Positions 9,384 through 19,955 are shown, numbered from the stretch's first letter. The stretch: 64,000 bases of DNA from Pseudomonas sp. GM18 (GCF_000282195.1 NZ_AKJT01000030.1:19309-83308), one strand, 5' to 3'. Notes: generated by a model not told the origin, from the letters alone. Program-made: numbers and translations.

Positions 9384-9920
9384 ATGACGATGTCGGCCCG
9401 CCTCGCACTCATGTTCTTCGCAGCGCTGCTCAGTGCCTGCGCCAGCCGCACACCGCCACCTGCGCCGGTGGTTCGCGCGCCGATTGTTTTCGGTTCCTCC
9501 CAAGCCTTTTCCCCAGCCGCAGAAGACGTGCTGTTTCGCGCGCTCGGTCTGGTGGGGACGCCTTATCGTTGGGGCGGTAACACGCCGGATTCCGGGTTCG
9601 ATTGCAGCGGTTTGATCGGTTACGTCTATCGCGATGTCGCAGGCATTTCCTTGCCGCGCTCCACACGCGAGATGATCGGCATGCAGGCTCCCAACGTCGG
9701 CAAGGAAGGCCTGCAAACCGGCGACCTGATCTTCTTCGCCACCAATGGCGGCTCCCAGGTCAGCCATGCCGGGATCTATGTCGGCGAAGGGCGTTTCGTC
9801 CATGCACCAGCCACGGGCGGCACGGTCAAGCTGGACAGCTTGTCCAAAGCTTATTGGCAAAAAGCCTATCTGAGCGCCAAGCGCGTCTTGCAACCCGAGC
9901 ACTTGGCACATAATCCATAG
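9384..9920 (+). CDS. NlpC/P60 family lipoprotein endopeptidase, copy 2
   Basis: A 178-residue C40 peptidase paralogous to the upstream gene. The lipobox L-L-S-A-C puts the lipid anchor at Cys19. The catalytic residues are Cys74 (F-D-C-S-G-L), His128 (V-S-H-A-G-I-Y) and His140 (F-V-H-A-P). The linker between lipid and catalytic domain is shorter than in copy 1 (about 20 residues of Pro-rich sequence), so the enzyme may work closer to the outer membrane. The two share the Y-R-x-G-G and P-R-S-T-R-E-M-I blocks. Confidence 0.93.
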   Translation: MTMSARLALMFFAALLSACASRTPPPAPVVRAPIVFGSSQAFSPAAEDVLFRALGLVGTPYRWGGNTPDSGFDCSGLIGYVYRDVAGISLPRSTREMIGMQAPNVGKEGLQTGDLIFFATNGGSQVSHAGIYVGEGRFVHAPATGGTVKLDSLSKAYWQKAYLSAKRVLQPEHLAHNP

Positions 9921-9986
9921 CGGAGGTTGTCATGACCGCTCGCACGCTCAACCTCGCAGTAATCATCATAGAGAAGCGTAAACCGG

Positions 9987-10571
9987 TCAGCCGCGGGCTT
10001 CCTTGAACAGCACGGCGATCCCCGGATGGTAGTTGCCGGCTTCATTGTGCAACTTGCGGTAGGCGTAAGGGAAATACCAGGCCACGGCGCAGGTGTGTTC
10101 CTTTTGCAGGTCGTCGAGCATGTCCTGGAGTTCTTCCGGGGTGGCGCTGTGCTGGGCTTTTTGTGGGGCGACAAACAGGCAGCCGAGTTTCAGGTCGCTG
10201 GCGTAGCTGATGCGCTTCGCGTCGCTGGTGATGTCTGCCAGTGCCTGGGTCAGGTTCAAGTTATTGACCCGCGGCCAGCGCTGGGTGGCCTGCAAGTATG
10301 CGCGTTCTTCGCTGGTGGCGATAAACAGATCGGCGCGGGCGTTACGTTCGCCTTCTTCGGTCTGTTTGCGCGTCGGTGTTTGCTGCAGCGTGACCATTTC
10401 CGCCATCCAGGCCGCGGCAGAGAGCAGGCCGAGGTTGGCGTTTTCGTCGTACCAGTAAGGCGTATCGTTATCGCCGCGCACGGCGTTGTAGCGGTCGATA
10501 CAGTCAAACCAGCGTTCCAGCACCGGGCGCAGGAATTCCAGCTTCGGATTGCTGATGATCATGCCTTGCAT
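9987..10571 (-). CDS. Conserved hypothetical protein
   Basis: I do not recognise a family. The 194-residue soluble protein starts at MQGMIISNPKLEFLR, preceded by a GGGTGA site about 7 bases upstream; the frame extends to 10640 without a better ribosome site. It has a Trp-rich N-terminal half (LERWFDCIDRYNAVRGD, DTPYWYDENANLGLLSAAAWMAEM), a charged helical middle (TRKQTEEGERNARAD) and no signal peptide or membrane segment. Codon use matches its neighbours, so it is a real gene. The opening resembles stand-alone regulatory partners of metabolic loci, but this is only an impression. Confidence 0.75.
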   Translation of the reverse strand: MQGMIISNPKLEFLRPVLERWFDCIDRYNAVRGDNDTPYWYDENANLGLLSAAAWMAEMVTLQQTPTRKQTEEGERNARADLFIATSEERAYLQATQRWPRVNNLNLTQALADITSDAKRISYASDLKLGCLFVAPQKAQHSATPEELQDMLDDLQKEHTCAVAWYFPYAYRKLHNEAGNYHPGIAVLFKEARG

Positions 10572-10741
10572 GTGGCTCACCCTTGTTATTGTGTTATGAG
10601 GTTGTGGCTCTTTGATATCACTGCTGGCAGTGTGGCACAAGATTGGCGTCAGATAATTGATCGACGGCAGTTATTCGCCAGAAGGCGTCCTGTCTTTAAT
10701 TGACGCTCCACCCCCAACCCTCTAACCTTCGCGGCTTGTTT

Positions 10742-10950
10742 CAGGTGCTCTGTGGCCTTGGTCGACAGAGTGAAACAGGGAAGCCGGTGAGTGGATTTCT
10801 TCCAGCGAAGAATGATCACGATCCCGGCGCTGCCCCCGCAACGGTAAATGAGTGAAGACTGCGCCTTGAGCCACTGTGTCGAGTCTCGACATGGGAAGGC
10901 GCGCAGTTGGCCTTGAGGCCGCTCATGAGCCCGGAGACCGGCCTGATCCA
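10742..10950 (+). promoter_or_regulatory. Cobalamin (B12) riboswitch
   Basis: Leader of the cob operon. Conserved blocks appear in order: GAAACAGGGAAGCCGGTGA (about 10772-10790), the B12 box region CTGCCCCCGCAACGGTAA (10830-10847), GCCACTG, and the closing GAGCCCGGAGACCGGCC (10927-10943). The cobO start is about 90 bases further on. In this class, adenosylcobalamin binding lowers expression of the genes below. Confidence 0.95.
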
Positions 10951-11041
10951 TTCAGCGGCATCACGGTGGGCGATGCCAGGCTTCTTGCCGTCTATTCTTG
11001 TGCCTGCCCGCCGTTATCCAGCCTCAACGGAGAGCTCCCCC

Positions 11042-11653
11042 ATGACTGATACCCCTGATCGTGACGAACGCCATCTGGCGCGCATGCTGCGCAAAAAAGC
11101 CGTGATCGACGAACGCATCGCCAATTCGCCGAACGAATGCGGCCTGCTGCTGGTGCTGAGCGGCAACGGCAAAGGCAAAAGCAGTTCGGCGTTCGGCATG
11201 CTAGCGCGCTCCATGGGCCACGGCATGCAGTGCGGTGTTGTGCAATTCATCAAGGGGCGCAGCAGCACCGGCGAGGAGCTGTTCTTCCGGCGTTTCCCGG
11301 AGCAAGTGCGTTTTCATGTGATGGGCGAGGGCTTCACTTGGGAAACCCAGGACCGCCAGCGTGACATCGCCGCTGCCGAAGCCGCTTGGGCGGTGTCCCG
11401 CGAACTGCTGAGTGATCCGTCGATTGGCCTGGTGGTACTCGATGAGTTGAACATCGCTCTCAAGCACGGTTACCTCGATCTCGATCAGGTGCTCAGTGAT
11501 TTGCAGGCCCGTCCGCCGATGCAGCACGTGGTCGTCACTGGCCGTGGCGCCAAACCGGAGATGATCGAACTGGCTGACACCGTCACCGAAATGGGCATGA
11601 TCAAGCACGCCTTCCAGGCCGGGATCAAAGCGCAAAAAGGCGTCGAGTTGTGA
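11042..11653 (+). CDS. cobO: Cob(I)yrinic acid a,c-diamide adenosyltransferase CobO
   Basis: A 203-residue CobA/CobO-type ATP:corrinoid adenosyltransferase that attaches the upper adenosyl ligand. The P-loop G-N-G-K-G-K-S-S lies at residues 41-48, and V-V-L-D-E-L-N is the Walker B segment. The chosen ATG gives the usual length; the frame stays open upstream into the riboswitch. First gene of the B12 operon; its stop overlaps the cobB start (GTGA). Confidence 0.96.
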   Translation: MTDTPDRDERHLARMLRKKAVIDERIANSPNECGLLLVLSGNGKGKSSSAFGMLARSMGHGMQCGVVQFIKGRSSTGEELFFRRFPEQVRFHVMGEGFTWETQDRQRDIAAAEAAWAVSRELLSDPSIGLVVLDELNIALKHGYLDLDQVLSDLQARPPMQHVVVTGRGAKPEMIELADTVTEMGMIKHAFQAGIKAQKGVEL

Positions 11654-12975
11654 TTCAACCACATCATTGCCCGGCGGTACTGATTGCCGCGCCGGCTTCC
11701 GGTCAGGGCAAGACCACCGTCACCGCCGCGCTCGCCCGTTTGCATCGCAATCAGGGGCGCAAGGTGCGCGTGTTCAAATGCGGCCCGGACTTTCTCGATC
11801 CGATGATTCTCGAGCGTGCCAGCGGTGCACCGGTCTATCAGCTGGACATGTGGATGGTCGGCGAGCAGGAAAGTCGTCGTCTGTTGTGGGAAGCCGCTGG
11901 CGAAGCCGATCTGATCCTCATCGAAGGCGTCATGGGGCTGTTCGACGGTACGCCGTCCAGCGCCGACCTGGCGCGGCATTTCGGTGTGCCGGTGCTCGGC
12001 GTGATCGACGGCACCGCGATGGCGCAGACCTTTGGCGCGCTGGCGTTGGGCTTGGCGCGCTATCAGCCGGATTTGCCGTTTGCCGGAGTGTTGGCCAATC
12101 GGGTAGGCACCCTGCGTCATGCGCAATTACTCGAAGGCAGCCTGACAGAAGGCTTGCGCTGGTATGGCGCGTTGTCCCGGGAAACCGGCATCGAATTGCC
12201 GAGTCGGCATCTCGGCCTGGTCCAGGCCAGCGAACTGAATGACCTCGATCTGCGCCTCGATGCAGCGGCCGCCTCACTGGCCAGCAGTTGCGATGTGGCG
12301 TTGCCGCCGGCCGTGGAGTTCGCCGCGCCTGCAGTGATTGCGGCTGAACCGTTGCTGGCCGGTGTGCGGATTGCCGTGGCCCGGGATGAAGCCTTCGCGT
12401 TTACCTACGGCGCGAGTCTGGATCTGCTGCGGGCCATGGGCGCCGAATTGTCTTTCTTCTCGCCGATTCGCGACAGCGGGTTGCCGGAGGCAGACAGCCT
12501 TTATCTGCCAGGCGGTTACCCTGAATTGCACCATGTGGCGTTGTCACAAAACACGCCGATGCTGACCGCCATCCGCGCTCACCACGCGGCGGGCAAACCG
12601 TTACTGGCCGAGTGTGGCGGCATGTTGTATCTGTTGGATTCGTTGACCGATGTCGAGGGCACTCGCGCTGAACTGGTTGGCTTGCTGACCGGTGATGCGG
12701 TGATGCAGAAGCGTCTGGCGGCGTTGGCTTTGCAGGCGGTGGAATTGCCCGAAGGTTTGCTGCGTGGGCACACCTATCACCACTCGCTGACCAGCACCGA
12801 GCTTGAGCCGATTGCGCGTGGCCTGAGCCCCAATGGCGGGCGAGGGGCGGAGGCGGTTTATCGTAAGGGGCGGATGACGGCCTCTTATGTGCACTTCTAT
12901 TTTCCGTCCAATCCGGCGGCGATTGCTGCGCTGTTGGCGCCCGATCGTGAAGCCTCCATCGCGAGCAGGCCATGA
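11650..12975 (+). CDS. cobB: Cobyrinate a,c-diamide synthase
   Basis: A 441-residue glutamine-dependent amidotransferase (CobB/CbiA). The N-terminal P-loop-type ATPase has A-P-A-S-G-Q-G-K-T-T, and the C-terminal class I glutaminase domain has its nucleophile cysteine in A-E-C-G-G-M-L-Y, with the H-T-Y-H-H-S region near the end. It amidates the a and c side chains of the corrin ring. Starts at GTG, overlapping the cobO stop by four bases, which argues for coupling. CobB here is the Pseudomonas name and is unrelated to the sirtuin. Confidence 0.96.
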   Translation: MIQPHHCPAVLIAAPASGQGKTTVTAALARLHRNQGRKVRVFKCGPDFLDPMILERASGAPVYQLDMWMVGEQESRRLLWEAAGEADLILIEGVMGLFDGTPSSADLARHFGVPVLGVIDGTAMAQTFGALALGLARYQPDLPFAGVLANRVGTLRHAQLLEGSLTEGLRWYGALSRETGIELPSRHLGLVQASELNDLDLRLDAAAASLASSCDVALPPAVEFAAPAVIAAEPLLAGVRIAVARDEAFAFTYGASLDLLRAMGAELSFFSPIRDSGLPEADSLYLPGGYPELHHVALSQNTPMLTAIRAHHAAGKPLLAECGGMLYLLDSLTDVEGTRAELVGLLTGDAVMQKRLAALALQAVELPEGLLRGHTYHHSLTSTELEPIARGLSPNGGRGAEAVYRKGRMTASYVHFYFPSNPAAIAALLAPDREASIASRP

Positions 12976-13622
12976 CGGACAACGCCTTTTCCGAAGCCGA
13001 ACGCGATGCCGTCTATCGAGCCATCGGCGAACGCCGTGACATGCGCCATTTCAGCGGCGGCACGGTCGAGCCCGAGTTGCTGAGGCGCCTGCTCGAAGCC
13101 GCGCATCAGGCGCCGAGCGTCGGCCTGATGCAGCCCTGGCGGTTCATCCGCATCAGCGACCGGGCGCTGCGCGGCAAGATCCAGCAACTGGTGGAAGAAG
13201 AACGCATCCGCACCGCCGAAGCCCTCGGCGAGCGCTCCGACGAATTCATGAAGCTCAAGGTCGAAGGCATCCAAGACTGCGCCGAAGTGCTGGTCGCCGC
13301 GCTGATGGACGATCGCGAGCGGTATATCTTCGGCCGTCGTACGTTGCCGGAAATGGACATGGCCTCGCTGTCCTGTGCCATCCAGAACCTTTGGCTGGCG
13401 TCCCGCGCCGAAGGCCTGGGCATGGGCTGGGTGTCGCTGTTCGAACCGCAAGCCTTGGCGGATTTACTGGGTTTACCGACCGGGGCCAAGCCTTTGGCCG
13501 TTCTTTGCCTGGGGCCGGTCAAGGAATTCTATCCGGCGCCGATGCTGGTACTCGAAGGCTGGGCGCAGGCGCGTCCGCTCAACGAGTTGCTGTATGAAAA
13601 TTATTGGGGAGTGAGTCAATGA
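12972..13622 (+). CDS. bluB: 5,6-dimethylbenzimidazole synthase BluB
   Basis: A 216-residue flavin-destroying nitroreductase-fold enzyme that turns FMNH2 and oxygen into 5,6-dimethylbenzimidazole, the lower B12 ligand. Diagnostic parts are the R-R-D-M-R-H-F start of the fold, [12 protein letters not shown] and the G-M-G-W-V-S-L-F segment. It overlaps cobB by four bases (ATGA). Its presence means the strain makes the aerobic lower ligand itself. Confidence 0.96.
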   Translation: MTDNAFSEAERDAVYRAIGERRDMRHFSGGTVEPELLRRLLEAAHQAPSVGLMQPWRFIRISDRALRGKIQQLVEEERIRTAEALGERSDEFMKLKVEGIQDCAEVLVAALMDDRERYIFGRRTLPEMDMASLSCAIQNLWLASRAEGLGMGWVSLFEPQALADLLGLPTGAKPLAVLCLGPVKEFYPAPMLVLEGWAQARPLNELLYENYWGVSQ

Positions 13623-14527
13623 GTGTGGCGTTGTTGAGTATCGCCGCGGTCGCGCTGGATGCGCTGCTGGGTGAGCCCAAACGCTGGCATCCGCTGGTGG
13701 CGTTCGGTCGTTTTGCCGATCGCATCGAACAACGTTTCAACTCCGCTGGTCGCGGCTGGCGCAGTCACGGGGTGACGGCCTGGGTGATGGCGGTTGTGCC
13801 ACTGACCTTGTTGGCCACCGCGCTGTCCTGGGCGCCTTACGTTGGCTGGATCGTTGAGATTCTCGCGCTCTATTGCGCGCTTGGCATGCGCAGCCTCGGC
13901 GAGCATGTCGAGCCGGTGGCCAGGGCCCTGCGCAGCGATGATTTGGTCGAGGCGCGCACACGCGTCGGTTATCTGGTCAGCCGTCAGACCAGTGAACTGG
14001 ACAAAACCGAAGTCGCCCGCGCCGCCACCGAATCGGTGCTGGAGAACGGCAGCGATGCGGTGTTCGCCGCGCTGTTCTGGTTTGCCGTGGCGGGTGTGCC
14101 CGGTGTGGTGCTCTATCGTCTGAGCAACACCCTGGATGCGATGTGGGGTTATCGCAACGAACGCTTCGAGCGTTTCGGCTGGGCCGCGGCGAAAATCGAC
14201 GATGTTCTGAACTACATTCCCGCACGCTTGGTGGCGTTGACCTACGCACTGTTGGGCAAAACCCGACTGGCGCTGAAATGCTGGCGCACCCAGGGGCCGA
14301 CCTGGGACAGCCCGAATGCCGGGCCGGTGATGGCGGCCGGTGCCGGTGCGCTGGGGGTCGAGTTGGGCGGGGCGGCGATTTATCACGGCGAATTGCATCA
14401 GCGTCCACAATTGGGCGAAGGCGTGCCGGCGGATGCCGATTCCATCGACCGTGGCTGGCAATTGGTCCAGCGCGGGGTATGGTTATGGCTGCTGATTCTC
14501 TGCGTGGGGGCTGAGTTCTATGCTTGA
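13619..14527 (+). CDS. cbiB: Adenosylcobinamide-phosphate synthase (CbiB; CobD in Pseudomonas naming)
   Basis: A 302-residue integral membrane protein that joins adenosylcobyric acid to the aminopropanol arm. It opens with the family pattern [16 protein letters not shown] and has several hydrophobic segments (about 50-85, 150-175, 280-300). The conserved W-G-Y-R-N-E-R region is present. ATG at 13619 overlaps the bluB stop (ATGA); a few extra in-frame codons lie upstream. Confidence 0.95.
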   Translation: MSVALLSIAAVALDALLGEPKRWHPLVAFGRFADRIEQRFNSAGRGWRSHGVTAWVMAVVPLTLLATALSWAPYVGWIVEILALYCALGMRSLGEHVEPVARALRSDDLVEARTRVGYLVSRQTSELDKTEVARAATESVLENGSDAVFAALFWFAVAGVPGVVLYRLSNTLDAMWGYRNERFERFGWAAAKIDDVLNYIPARLVALTYALLGKTRLALKCWRTQGPTWDSPNAGPVMAAGAGALGVELGGAAIYHGELHQRPQLGEGVPADADSIDRGWQLVQRGVWLWLLILCVGAEFYA

Positions 14528-15512
14528 GCACGGTGGCCGGTTGCGCAAGGCGGCACTTGAATACGGTATCGCCGAAGCCGATTGGCTCGACCTGTCCAGT
14601 GGTCTTGCGCCCTGGCCATTCCCGGTCCCGGACATCCCGTTGCGGGCCTGGGCGCGCCTGCCGGAAACCGATGACGGTCTGGAGCAGGCCGCCTGCGACT
14701 ATTACGGTGCGGCTCAGGTGTTGCCGGTGGCCGGTTCGCAAATGGCGATTCAGTTGCTGCCGCGTTTGCGCCGGGCCGGCAAGGTCGGCGTGCTGTCGCC
14801 GTGTTACGCCGAACACGCCGAAGCCTGGCGTCGCAACGGTTATGTCGTGCGTGAGGTCCTGGAGTCGGAAGTCGATTTCTTTCTCGACAATCTCGACGTG
14901 CTGGTGGTGGTCAATCCGAACAATCCCACAGGCCTGAGCCTGACCCCGGCCCGTCTGCTGGATTGGCATGCGCGGCTGGCCCAGCGCGGTGGCTGGCTGG
15001 TGGTGGACGAGGCGTTCATGGACAACACGCCGCATTTGAGTCTGGCGCCGTTCGCCAACCAGATCGGCTTGATCGTGCTGCGTTCCTTCGGCAAGTTTTT
15101 CGGCCTGGCCGGTGTGCGGCTGGGGTTTGTGCTGGCCGAGCGCAAGTTGCTCAAGCTGCTGGCCGAGCAAGTCGGGCCCTGGGCGGTCAGTGGGCCGACC
15201 CGCGTCCTGGGCCAGGCTTGCCTGACGGATACGGACGGGCATACCCGACAGCGCATTCGCACGGATGAAGCCGGCGAGCGCCTGGCGCTGCTGCTTGAAC
15301 AGTATGGCTTCAAGCCTCAGGGCGGCTGCGCACTGTTCCAATGGCTGATCACCGAACGCGCCGAAGCACTGCATGAATTCATGGCTCGACGCGGCATTCT
15401 GCTGCGCTTGTTCCCCCACAACAGCAGCGTGCGGTTTGGCTTGCCGGCGGAGGAAGCGGACTGGTCGCGCCTCGAACAAGCCCTGCAGACCTACGCCAAG
15501 GAAAACCCATGA
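14520..15512 (+). CDS. cobD: Threonine-phosphate decarboxylase (CobD; CobC in Pseudomonas naming)
   Basis: A 330-residue PLP-dependent aminotransferase-fold enzyme that makes (R)-1-amino-2-propanol phosphate for the nucleotide loop. The fold-type I motifs [17 protein letters not shown] and the PLP lysine region [12 protein letters not shown] are all visible. It begins eight bases inside the end of cbiB. Confidence 0.96.
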   Translation: MLEHGGRLRKAALEYGIAEADWLDLSSGLAPWPFPVPDIPLRAWARLPETDDGLEQAACDYYGAAQVLPVAGSQMAIQLLPRLRRAGKVGVLSPCYAEHAEAWRRNGYVVREVLESEVDFFLDNLDVLVVVNPNNPTGLSLTPARLLDWHARLAQRGGWLVVDEAFMDNTPHLSLAPFANQIGLIVLRSFGKFFGLAGVRLGFVLAERKLLKLLAEQVGPWAVSGPTRVLGQACLTDTDGHTRQRIRTDEAGERLALLLEQYGFKPQGGCALFQWLITERAEALHEFMARRGILLRLFPHNSSVRFGLPAEEADWSRLEQALQTYAKENP

Positions 15513-16960
15513 CAACGTTGATGGTGCAGGGCACCACATCCGACGCCGGTAAAAGCACGCTGGTGACGGCGTTGTGTCGCTGGGGCACGCGTCAGGGCGT
15601 GAGTGTCGTGCCGTTCAAACCGCAGAACATGGCCCTCAACAGTGCGGTGACTGCCGACGGTGGCGAAATCGGTCGCGCTCAGGCGGTGCAGGCGCAAGCC
15701 GCCAACCTCGAACCGCACACCGACATGAACCCGGTGCTGCTCAAACCCAACAGCGATACTGGCGCCCAGGTGATCATCCATGGTCGCGCCGTCACCACCA
15801 TGAATGCCGTCGCGTATCACGACTACAAGGCCATCGCCATGCAAGCGGTGCTGGCCTCCCATGAACGGCTGAGCGCGGCGTATCCGCTGGTGATGGTCGA
15901 AGGCGCGGGCTCACCGGCCGAGATCAACCTGCGTGCCGGCGACATTGCCAACATGGGGTTTGCCGAGGCGGTGGACTGCCCGGTGGTGCTGATTGCCGAC
16001 ATCAATCGCGGTGGGGTTTTCGCGCATTTGGTCGGTACGCTGGAGCTGCTGTCGCCGAGCGAACAGGCGCGGGTCAAAGGCTTCATCATCAACCGTTTTC
16101 GTGGCGACATCGCCTTGCTGCAACCGGGGCTGGACTGGCTGGAGGCGCGCACCGGCAAACCGGTGATCGGCGTGTTGCCTTATGTGATGGACCTGCACCT
16201 GGAGGCCGAGGACGGCCTCGATCAGCGTCAGACCGACAAGGCCGATCAAGTGCTCAAGGTGGTGGTGCCGGTACTGCCGCGCATCAGCAATCACACCGAT
16301 TTCGATCCGCTGCGCCTGCATCCGCAAGTGGACCTGCAATTCATCGGCCCCGGCCAGGCGATTCCACCCGCCGACCTGATAATTCTCCCCGGCTCGAAAA
16401 GCGTGCGCAGCGACCTCGCGTACCTGCGCAGCAATGGCTGGGACACGGCGATCGCGCGGCATTTGCGCTACGGCGGCAAAGTGCTGGGAATCTGCGGTGG
16501 TCTGCAAATGCTCGGCGAGCAGGTGCATGACCCTCTGGGCCTCGAAGGCGCGGCGGGTTCCAGTGCCGGTTTGGGTTTGCTGGCGTTCGAAACGCAGCTC
16601 GAAGAAGAGAAGCAGTTGCGCAACGTGCGTGGGCGTCTGGCGCTGGAAGATGCGCAGGTCAGCGGCTATGAAATTCATGCCGGCGTGACCACCGGGCCGG
16701 CGCTGGAAAACGCCGCCGTGCAGCTGGACGATGGTCGCTGCGATGGTGCGCAAAGTGCCGATGGACAGATTTTCGGTACGTACCTGCATGGCCTGTTCGA
16801 ATCACCGGCGGCGTGCAGTGCACTATTGCGCTGGGCTGGTTTGCAGGAGGTGCAGGAGGTGGATTACCACGGGTTGCGCGAGCGCGATATCGAGCGGTTG
16901 GCGGATCTGGTGGAGAAGCATCTGGATACTTTGTTGTTGCGTGAGCTCTGCGGGTTTTGA
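15509..16960 (+). CDS. cobQ: Cobyric acid synthase CobQ
   Basis: A 483-residue amidotransferase that amidates the b, d, e and g side chains. It has an N-terminal ATPase motif [11 protein letters not shown] and a C-terminal glutaminase domain with the nucleophile in [10 protein letters not shown], with the partner His near G-T-Y-L-H-G-L-F. It overlaps cobD by four bases. A 56-base gap then separates it from cobU, the largest gap in the operon. Confidence 0.97.
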   Translation: MTTLMVQGTTSDAGKSTLVTALCRWGTRQGVSVVPFKPQNMALNSAVTADGGEIGRAQAVQAQAANLEPHTDMNPVLLKPNSDTGAQVIIHGRAVTTMNAVAYHDYKAIAMQAVLASHERLSAAYPLVMVEGAGSPAEINLRAGDIANMGFAEAVDCPVVLIADINRGGVFAHLVGTLELLSPSEQARVKGFIINRFRGDIALLQPGLDWLEARTGKPVIGVLPYVMDLHLEAEDGLDQRQTDKADQVLKVVVPVLPRISNHTDFDPLRLHPQVDLQFIGPGQAIPPADLIILPGSKSVRSDLAYLRSNGWDTAIARHLRYGGKVLGICGGLQMLGEQVHDPLGLEGAAGSSAGLGLLAFETQLEEEKQLRNVRGRLALEDAQVSGYEIHAGVTTGPALENAAVQLDDGRCDGAQSADGQIFGTYLHGLFESPAACSALLRWAGLQEVQEVDYHGLRERDIERLADLVEKHLDTLLLRELCGF

Positions 16961-17016
16961 GTTGATTTTGAGGACGCCTTCGCGGGCATCACACCGCACA
17001 TTTGAAGGAATGAACC

Positions 17017-17538
17017 ATGCTCCAACTGATCCTCGGCGGCGCCCGCTCCGGCAAAAGTCGTCTGGCCGAGAAACTCGCGTCTGACAGTGGCCTGACAGTG
17101 ACCTACATCGCCACCAGCCAACCCCTGGACGGTGAAATGAACGAGCGGGTGGCCCATCACCGCGCCCGCCGTCCGGCTGAGTGGGCGTTGATCGAAGAGC
17201 CGCTGGAACTGGCCCGCGTGCTGCGCGAAAGCGCCGGTGTCGACCGTTGCCTGCTGGTGGATTGCCTGACGCTGTGGCTGACCAATCTGCTGATGCTCGA
17301 CAACGCCGAGCGCTTGTCGGCCGAGCGCGAAGCCCTGCTGGACTGCCTGGCGTCGTTGCCGGGTGAAATCATTTTTGTCAGCAACGAGACCGGAATGGGT
17401 GTCGTGCCGCTGGGCGAATTGACTCGCCGCTATGTCGATGAAGCCGGTTGGCTGCATCAAGCCTTGGCCGAGCGCTGCCAACGTGTCGTCCTGACCGTCG
17501 CCGGCCTGCCCCTGACTTTGAAAGGAACTGCGTTATGA
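17017..17538 (+). CDS. cobU: Adenosylcobinamide kinase / adenosylcobinamide-phosphate guanylyltransferase
   Basis: A 173-residue bifunctional enzyme (CobU; CobP in Pseudomonas naming) that phosphorylates cobinamide and then adds GMP. The P-loop G-G-A-R-S-G-K-S-R is at the N-terminus and the guanylylation His lies in the H-H-R-A-R-R segment near residue 46. [13 protein letters not shown] is the family signature. Its stop overlaps the cobT start. Confidence 0.96.
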   Translation: MLQLILGGARSGKSRLAEKLASDSGLTVTYIATSQPLDGEMNERVAHHRARRPAEWALIEEPLELARVLRESAGVDRCLLVDCLTLWLTNLLMLDNAERLSAEREALLDCLASLPGEIIFVSNETGMGVVPLGELTRRYVDEAGWLHQALAERCQRVVLTVAGLPLTLKGTAL

Positions 17539-18590
17539 CTCAATCCTGGTGGCTGAACCCGTGCAAGCCAATCGATGCGCAAGTGGTCGAACAGGCGCAG
17601 GCGCGTCAACAGCAACTGACCAAGCCTGCCGGCTCCCTCGGCCAGCTCGAAGCGGTGGCGGTGCAACTGGCCGGGTTGCAGGGGCAGGTCAAGCCAACAC
17701 TGGATCAGCTGTGGATTGCGATTTTTGCCGGTGACCATGGCGTGGTCGCCGAAGGAGTGTCGGCGTTTCCGCAGGAAGTCACCGGGCAAATGCTGCACAA
17801 CTTCGTCAGCGGCGGCGCGGCGATCAGCGTGTTGGCGCGGCAGTTGGGGGCGTCCCTTGAAGTGGTCGACCTCGGCACCGTTACGCCGTCGTTGAATCTA
17901 CCGGGTGTGCGTCACCTGAACATCGGCCCGGGCACGGCGAATTTCGTCCAGGGCCCGGCGATGACTCAGGCCCAGGGTGAACTCGCCTTGCAGGCCGGTC
18001 GCGACAGTGTGCAGCGCGCCATCGCAGCAGGTGCGCAGCTGTTCATCGGTGGCGAAATGGGCATCGGCAACACCACGGCGGCCAGCGCGCTGGCCTGTGC
18101 CTTGCTCGATTGCCCGGTGGTGCACCTGGCCGGGCCGGGCACTGGCCTGAACGCGGCGGGTGTCAGCCACAAAGCCCTGGTCATCGAACGCGCCTTGGCG
18201 TTGCATGGCGCGCAGCGTGGCGATGTATTGCAAACCTTATTCAACCTCGGCGGTTTCGAAATCGCTGCGCTGGTCGGCGCGTACCTGGCCTGTGCTCAGG
18301 AAGGCGTCGCGGTGTTGGTCGACGGGTTTATTTGCAGCGTCGCCGCGCTGGTGGCGGTGCGTCTGAATCCGGCCTGCCGTGAGTGGTTGCTGTTCGGTCA
18401 TCGTGGTGCCGAGCCGGGTCATCGTCATGTGCTGGAAACCCTGAACGCCGAACCGTTGCTGGATCTCGGCCTGCGGTTGGGTGAGGGCAGTGGTGCGGCG
18501 TTGGCCGTGCCATTGCTGCGGCTGGCCTGCGACCTGCACGGGCAGATGGCGACATTCGCCGAAGCTGCGGTGGCGGATCGCCCGGCATGA
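17535..18590 (+). CDS. cobT: Nicotinate-nucleotide--dimethylbenzimidazole phosphoribosyltransferase
   Basis: A 351-residue CobT, which activates the lower ligand made by BluB to alpha-ribazole phosphate. Family blocks include [31 protein letters not shown] and the catalytic Glu region near the C-terminus (L-G-E-G-S-G-A). I start at 17535 because it overlaps the cobU stop (ATGA) and gives the normal length; the frame is open further upstream. Confidence 0.97.
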   Translation: MTQSWWLNPCKPIDAQVVEQAQARQQQLTKPAGSLGQLEAVAVQLAGLQGQVKPTLDQLWIAIFAGDHGVVAEGVSAFPQEVTGQMLHNFVSGGAAISVLARQLGASLEVVDLGTVTPSLNLPGVRHLNIGPGTANFVQGPAMTQAQGELALQAGRDSVQRAIAAGAQLFIGGEMGIGNTTAASALACALLDCPVVHLAGPGTGLNAAGVSHKALVIERALALHGAQRGDVLQTLFNLGGFEIAALVGAYLACAQEGVAVLVDGFICSVAALVAVRLNPACREWLLFGHRGAEPGHRHVLETLNAEPLLDLGLRLGEGSGAALAVPLLRLACDLHGQMATFAEAAVADRPA

Positions 18591-19162
18591 CCTTGCGCCT
18601 GGACCTGTTGCGTCATGGCGAAACCGAACTCGGTGGCGGCCTGCGCGGCAGTCTCGACGATGCGCTGACCGGCAAGGGCTGGGAGCAGATGCGCGCCGCG
18701 GTGGTCGAGCAGGGCCCTTGGGATCGCTTGGTCAGCTCGCCGTTGCGGCGTTGTGCACGCTTTGCTGAAGAGCTTGGGGCACAACTGGGGTTGCCGGTGC
18801 AACTGGATAAGGATCTGCAAGAGCTGCATTTCGGCGCCTGGGAAGGGCAGAGCGCCGCGGCGCTGATGGAAACCAGCGCCGAGGCGTTGGGCTTGTTCTG
18901 GGCCGATCCCTATTCGTTCACGCCGCCTGACGGTGAACCGGTTACCGACTTTTCGACACGGGTGTTGGCGGCCATCGAGCGGCTGCACGCGGTCTATGCG
19001 GGTGAGCGAATTTTGCTGATCAGCCATGGCGGCGTGATGCGATTGTTGCTGGCGCAAGCGCGCGGATTGCCGCGTGAGCAGTTGCTCAACGTTGAGGTCG
19101 GCCATGGCGCGTTGTTCTCGTTGACGGTTGAATCCGGCGTCTTGCTAAGGGAAGCGATCTGA
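18587..19162 (+). CDS. cobC: Alpha-ribazole phosphatase family protein (histidine phosphatase)
   Basis: A 191-residue phosphoglycerate-mutase-like phosphatase. The catalytic R-H-G-E-T is at residues 9-13 (L-L-R-H-G-E-T) and the second His is in L-I-S-H-G-G-V. Position between cobT and cobS points to dephosphorylation of alpha-ribazole phosphate or adenosylcobalamin phosphate. It overlaps the cobT stop by four bases. Confidence 0.9.
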   Translation: MTLRLDLLRHGETELGGGLRGSLDDALTGKGWEQMRAAVVEQGPWDRLVSSPLRRCARFAEELGAQLGLPVQLDKDLQELHFGAWEGQSAAALMETSAEALGLFWADPYSFTPPDGEPVTDFSTRVLAAIERLHAVYAGERILLISHGGVMRLLLAQARGLPREQLLNVEVGHGALFSLTVESGVLLREAI

Positions 19163-19164
19163 CC

Positions 19165-19896
19165 ATGTTGCCGTTCTGGATCGCCCTGCAATTTCTGAGC
19201 AGCCTGCCGATTCGCCTGCCGGGCATGCCGGCGCCCGAGGAGTTGGGCCGCTCGCTGCTGTTTTATCCGCTGGTCGGCTTGCTGTTCGGCGCCATTCTGT
19301 GGGCGCTGAACGGGCTGTTGCTGGGCGCGCCATTGTTGCTTCACGCGGCGTTGCTGCTGACCGTTTGGGTGGTGCTCAGCGGCGCGTTGCACCTGGATGG
19401 CCTGGCCGACAGCGCCGATGCGTGGCTCGGTGGTTTCGGTGACCGTGAGCGCACTCTCACGATCATGAAAGACCCGTGCAGCGGACCGATCGCAGTGGTG
19501 ACGCTGGTGCTGGTGTTGCTGCTCAAGTTTGCCGCGTTGCTGGCGTTGATCGAGCAGCAGCACGGCGTGGTGCTGATCATCGTTCCACTGATTGCTCGCA
19601 GCGCGCTATTGGGGTTATTCCTGACCACGTCTTATGTGCGTGCCGGTGGATTGGGGCAGGCGCTGGCCGACCATCTGCCGCGTTTGGCCGGGAAACAGGT
19701 GTTGGTGATCAGTGCCGTGGTTTGTGTGTTGATCGCGGGCCTCAGCGGTGTATGGGGGCTTGCACTGGCAGCTATAGGGTTTGTCTGGTTGCGGCATGTA
19801 ATGATGCGGCGATTGGGCGGGACAACGGGCGACACTGCCGGGGCGTTGCTGGAGTTGCTGGAAGTGGCGCTGCTGGTGGGGCTGGCGCTGCTCTGA
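19165..19896 (+). CDS. cobS: Adenosylcobinamide-GDP ribazoletransferase CobS
   Basis: A 243-residue membrane enzyme (CobV in Pseudomonas naming) that joins adenosylcobinamide-GDP to alpha-ribazole in the last assembly step. It has the family blocks F-L-S-S-L-P-I-R-L-P, G-A-L-H-L-D-G-L-A-D-S-A-D-A and K-D-P-C-S-G-P-I-A, with five or six hydrophobic segments. It is two bases past the cobC stop and closes the operon; no strong terminator is visible. Confidence 0.96.
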   Translation: MLPFWIALQFLSSLPIRLPGMPAPEELGRSLLFYPLVGLLFGAILWALNGLLLGAPLLLHAALLLTVWVVLSGALHLDGLADSADAWLGGFGDRERTLTIMKDPCSGPIAVVTLVLVLLLKFAALLALIEQQHGVVLIIVPLIARSALLGLFLTTSYVRAGGLGQALADHLPRLAGKQVLVISAVVCVLIAGLSGVWGLALAAIGFVWLRHVMMRRLGGTTGDTAGALLELLEVALLVGLALL

Positions 19897-19955
19897 ATCC
19901 CCGTAGAAGCGAGGCTTGTCAGCCAGTTAAGCAGTTTCAGGTGCAGCGCACTCTT

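Noticed and set aside
13977..15539. Long open frame of 520 codons antisense to cbiB/cobD
   Set aside because: The sense genes have strong family matches and overlapping starts; the antisense frame is a by-product of high-GC codon use.
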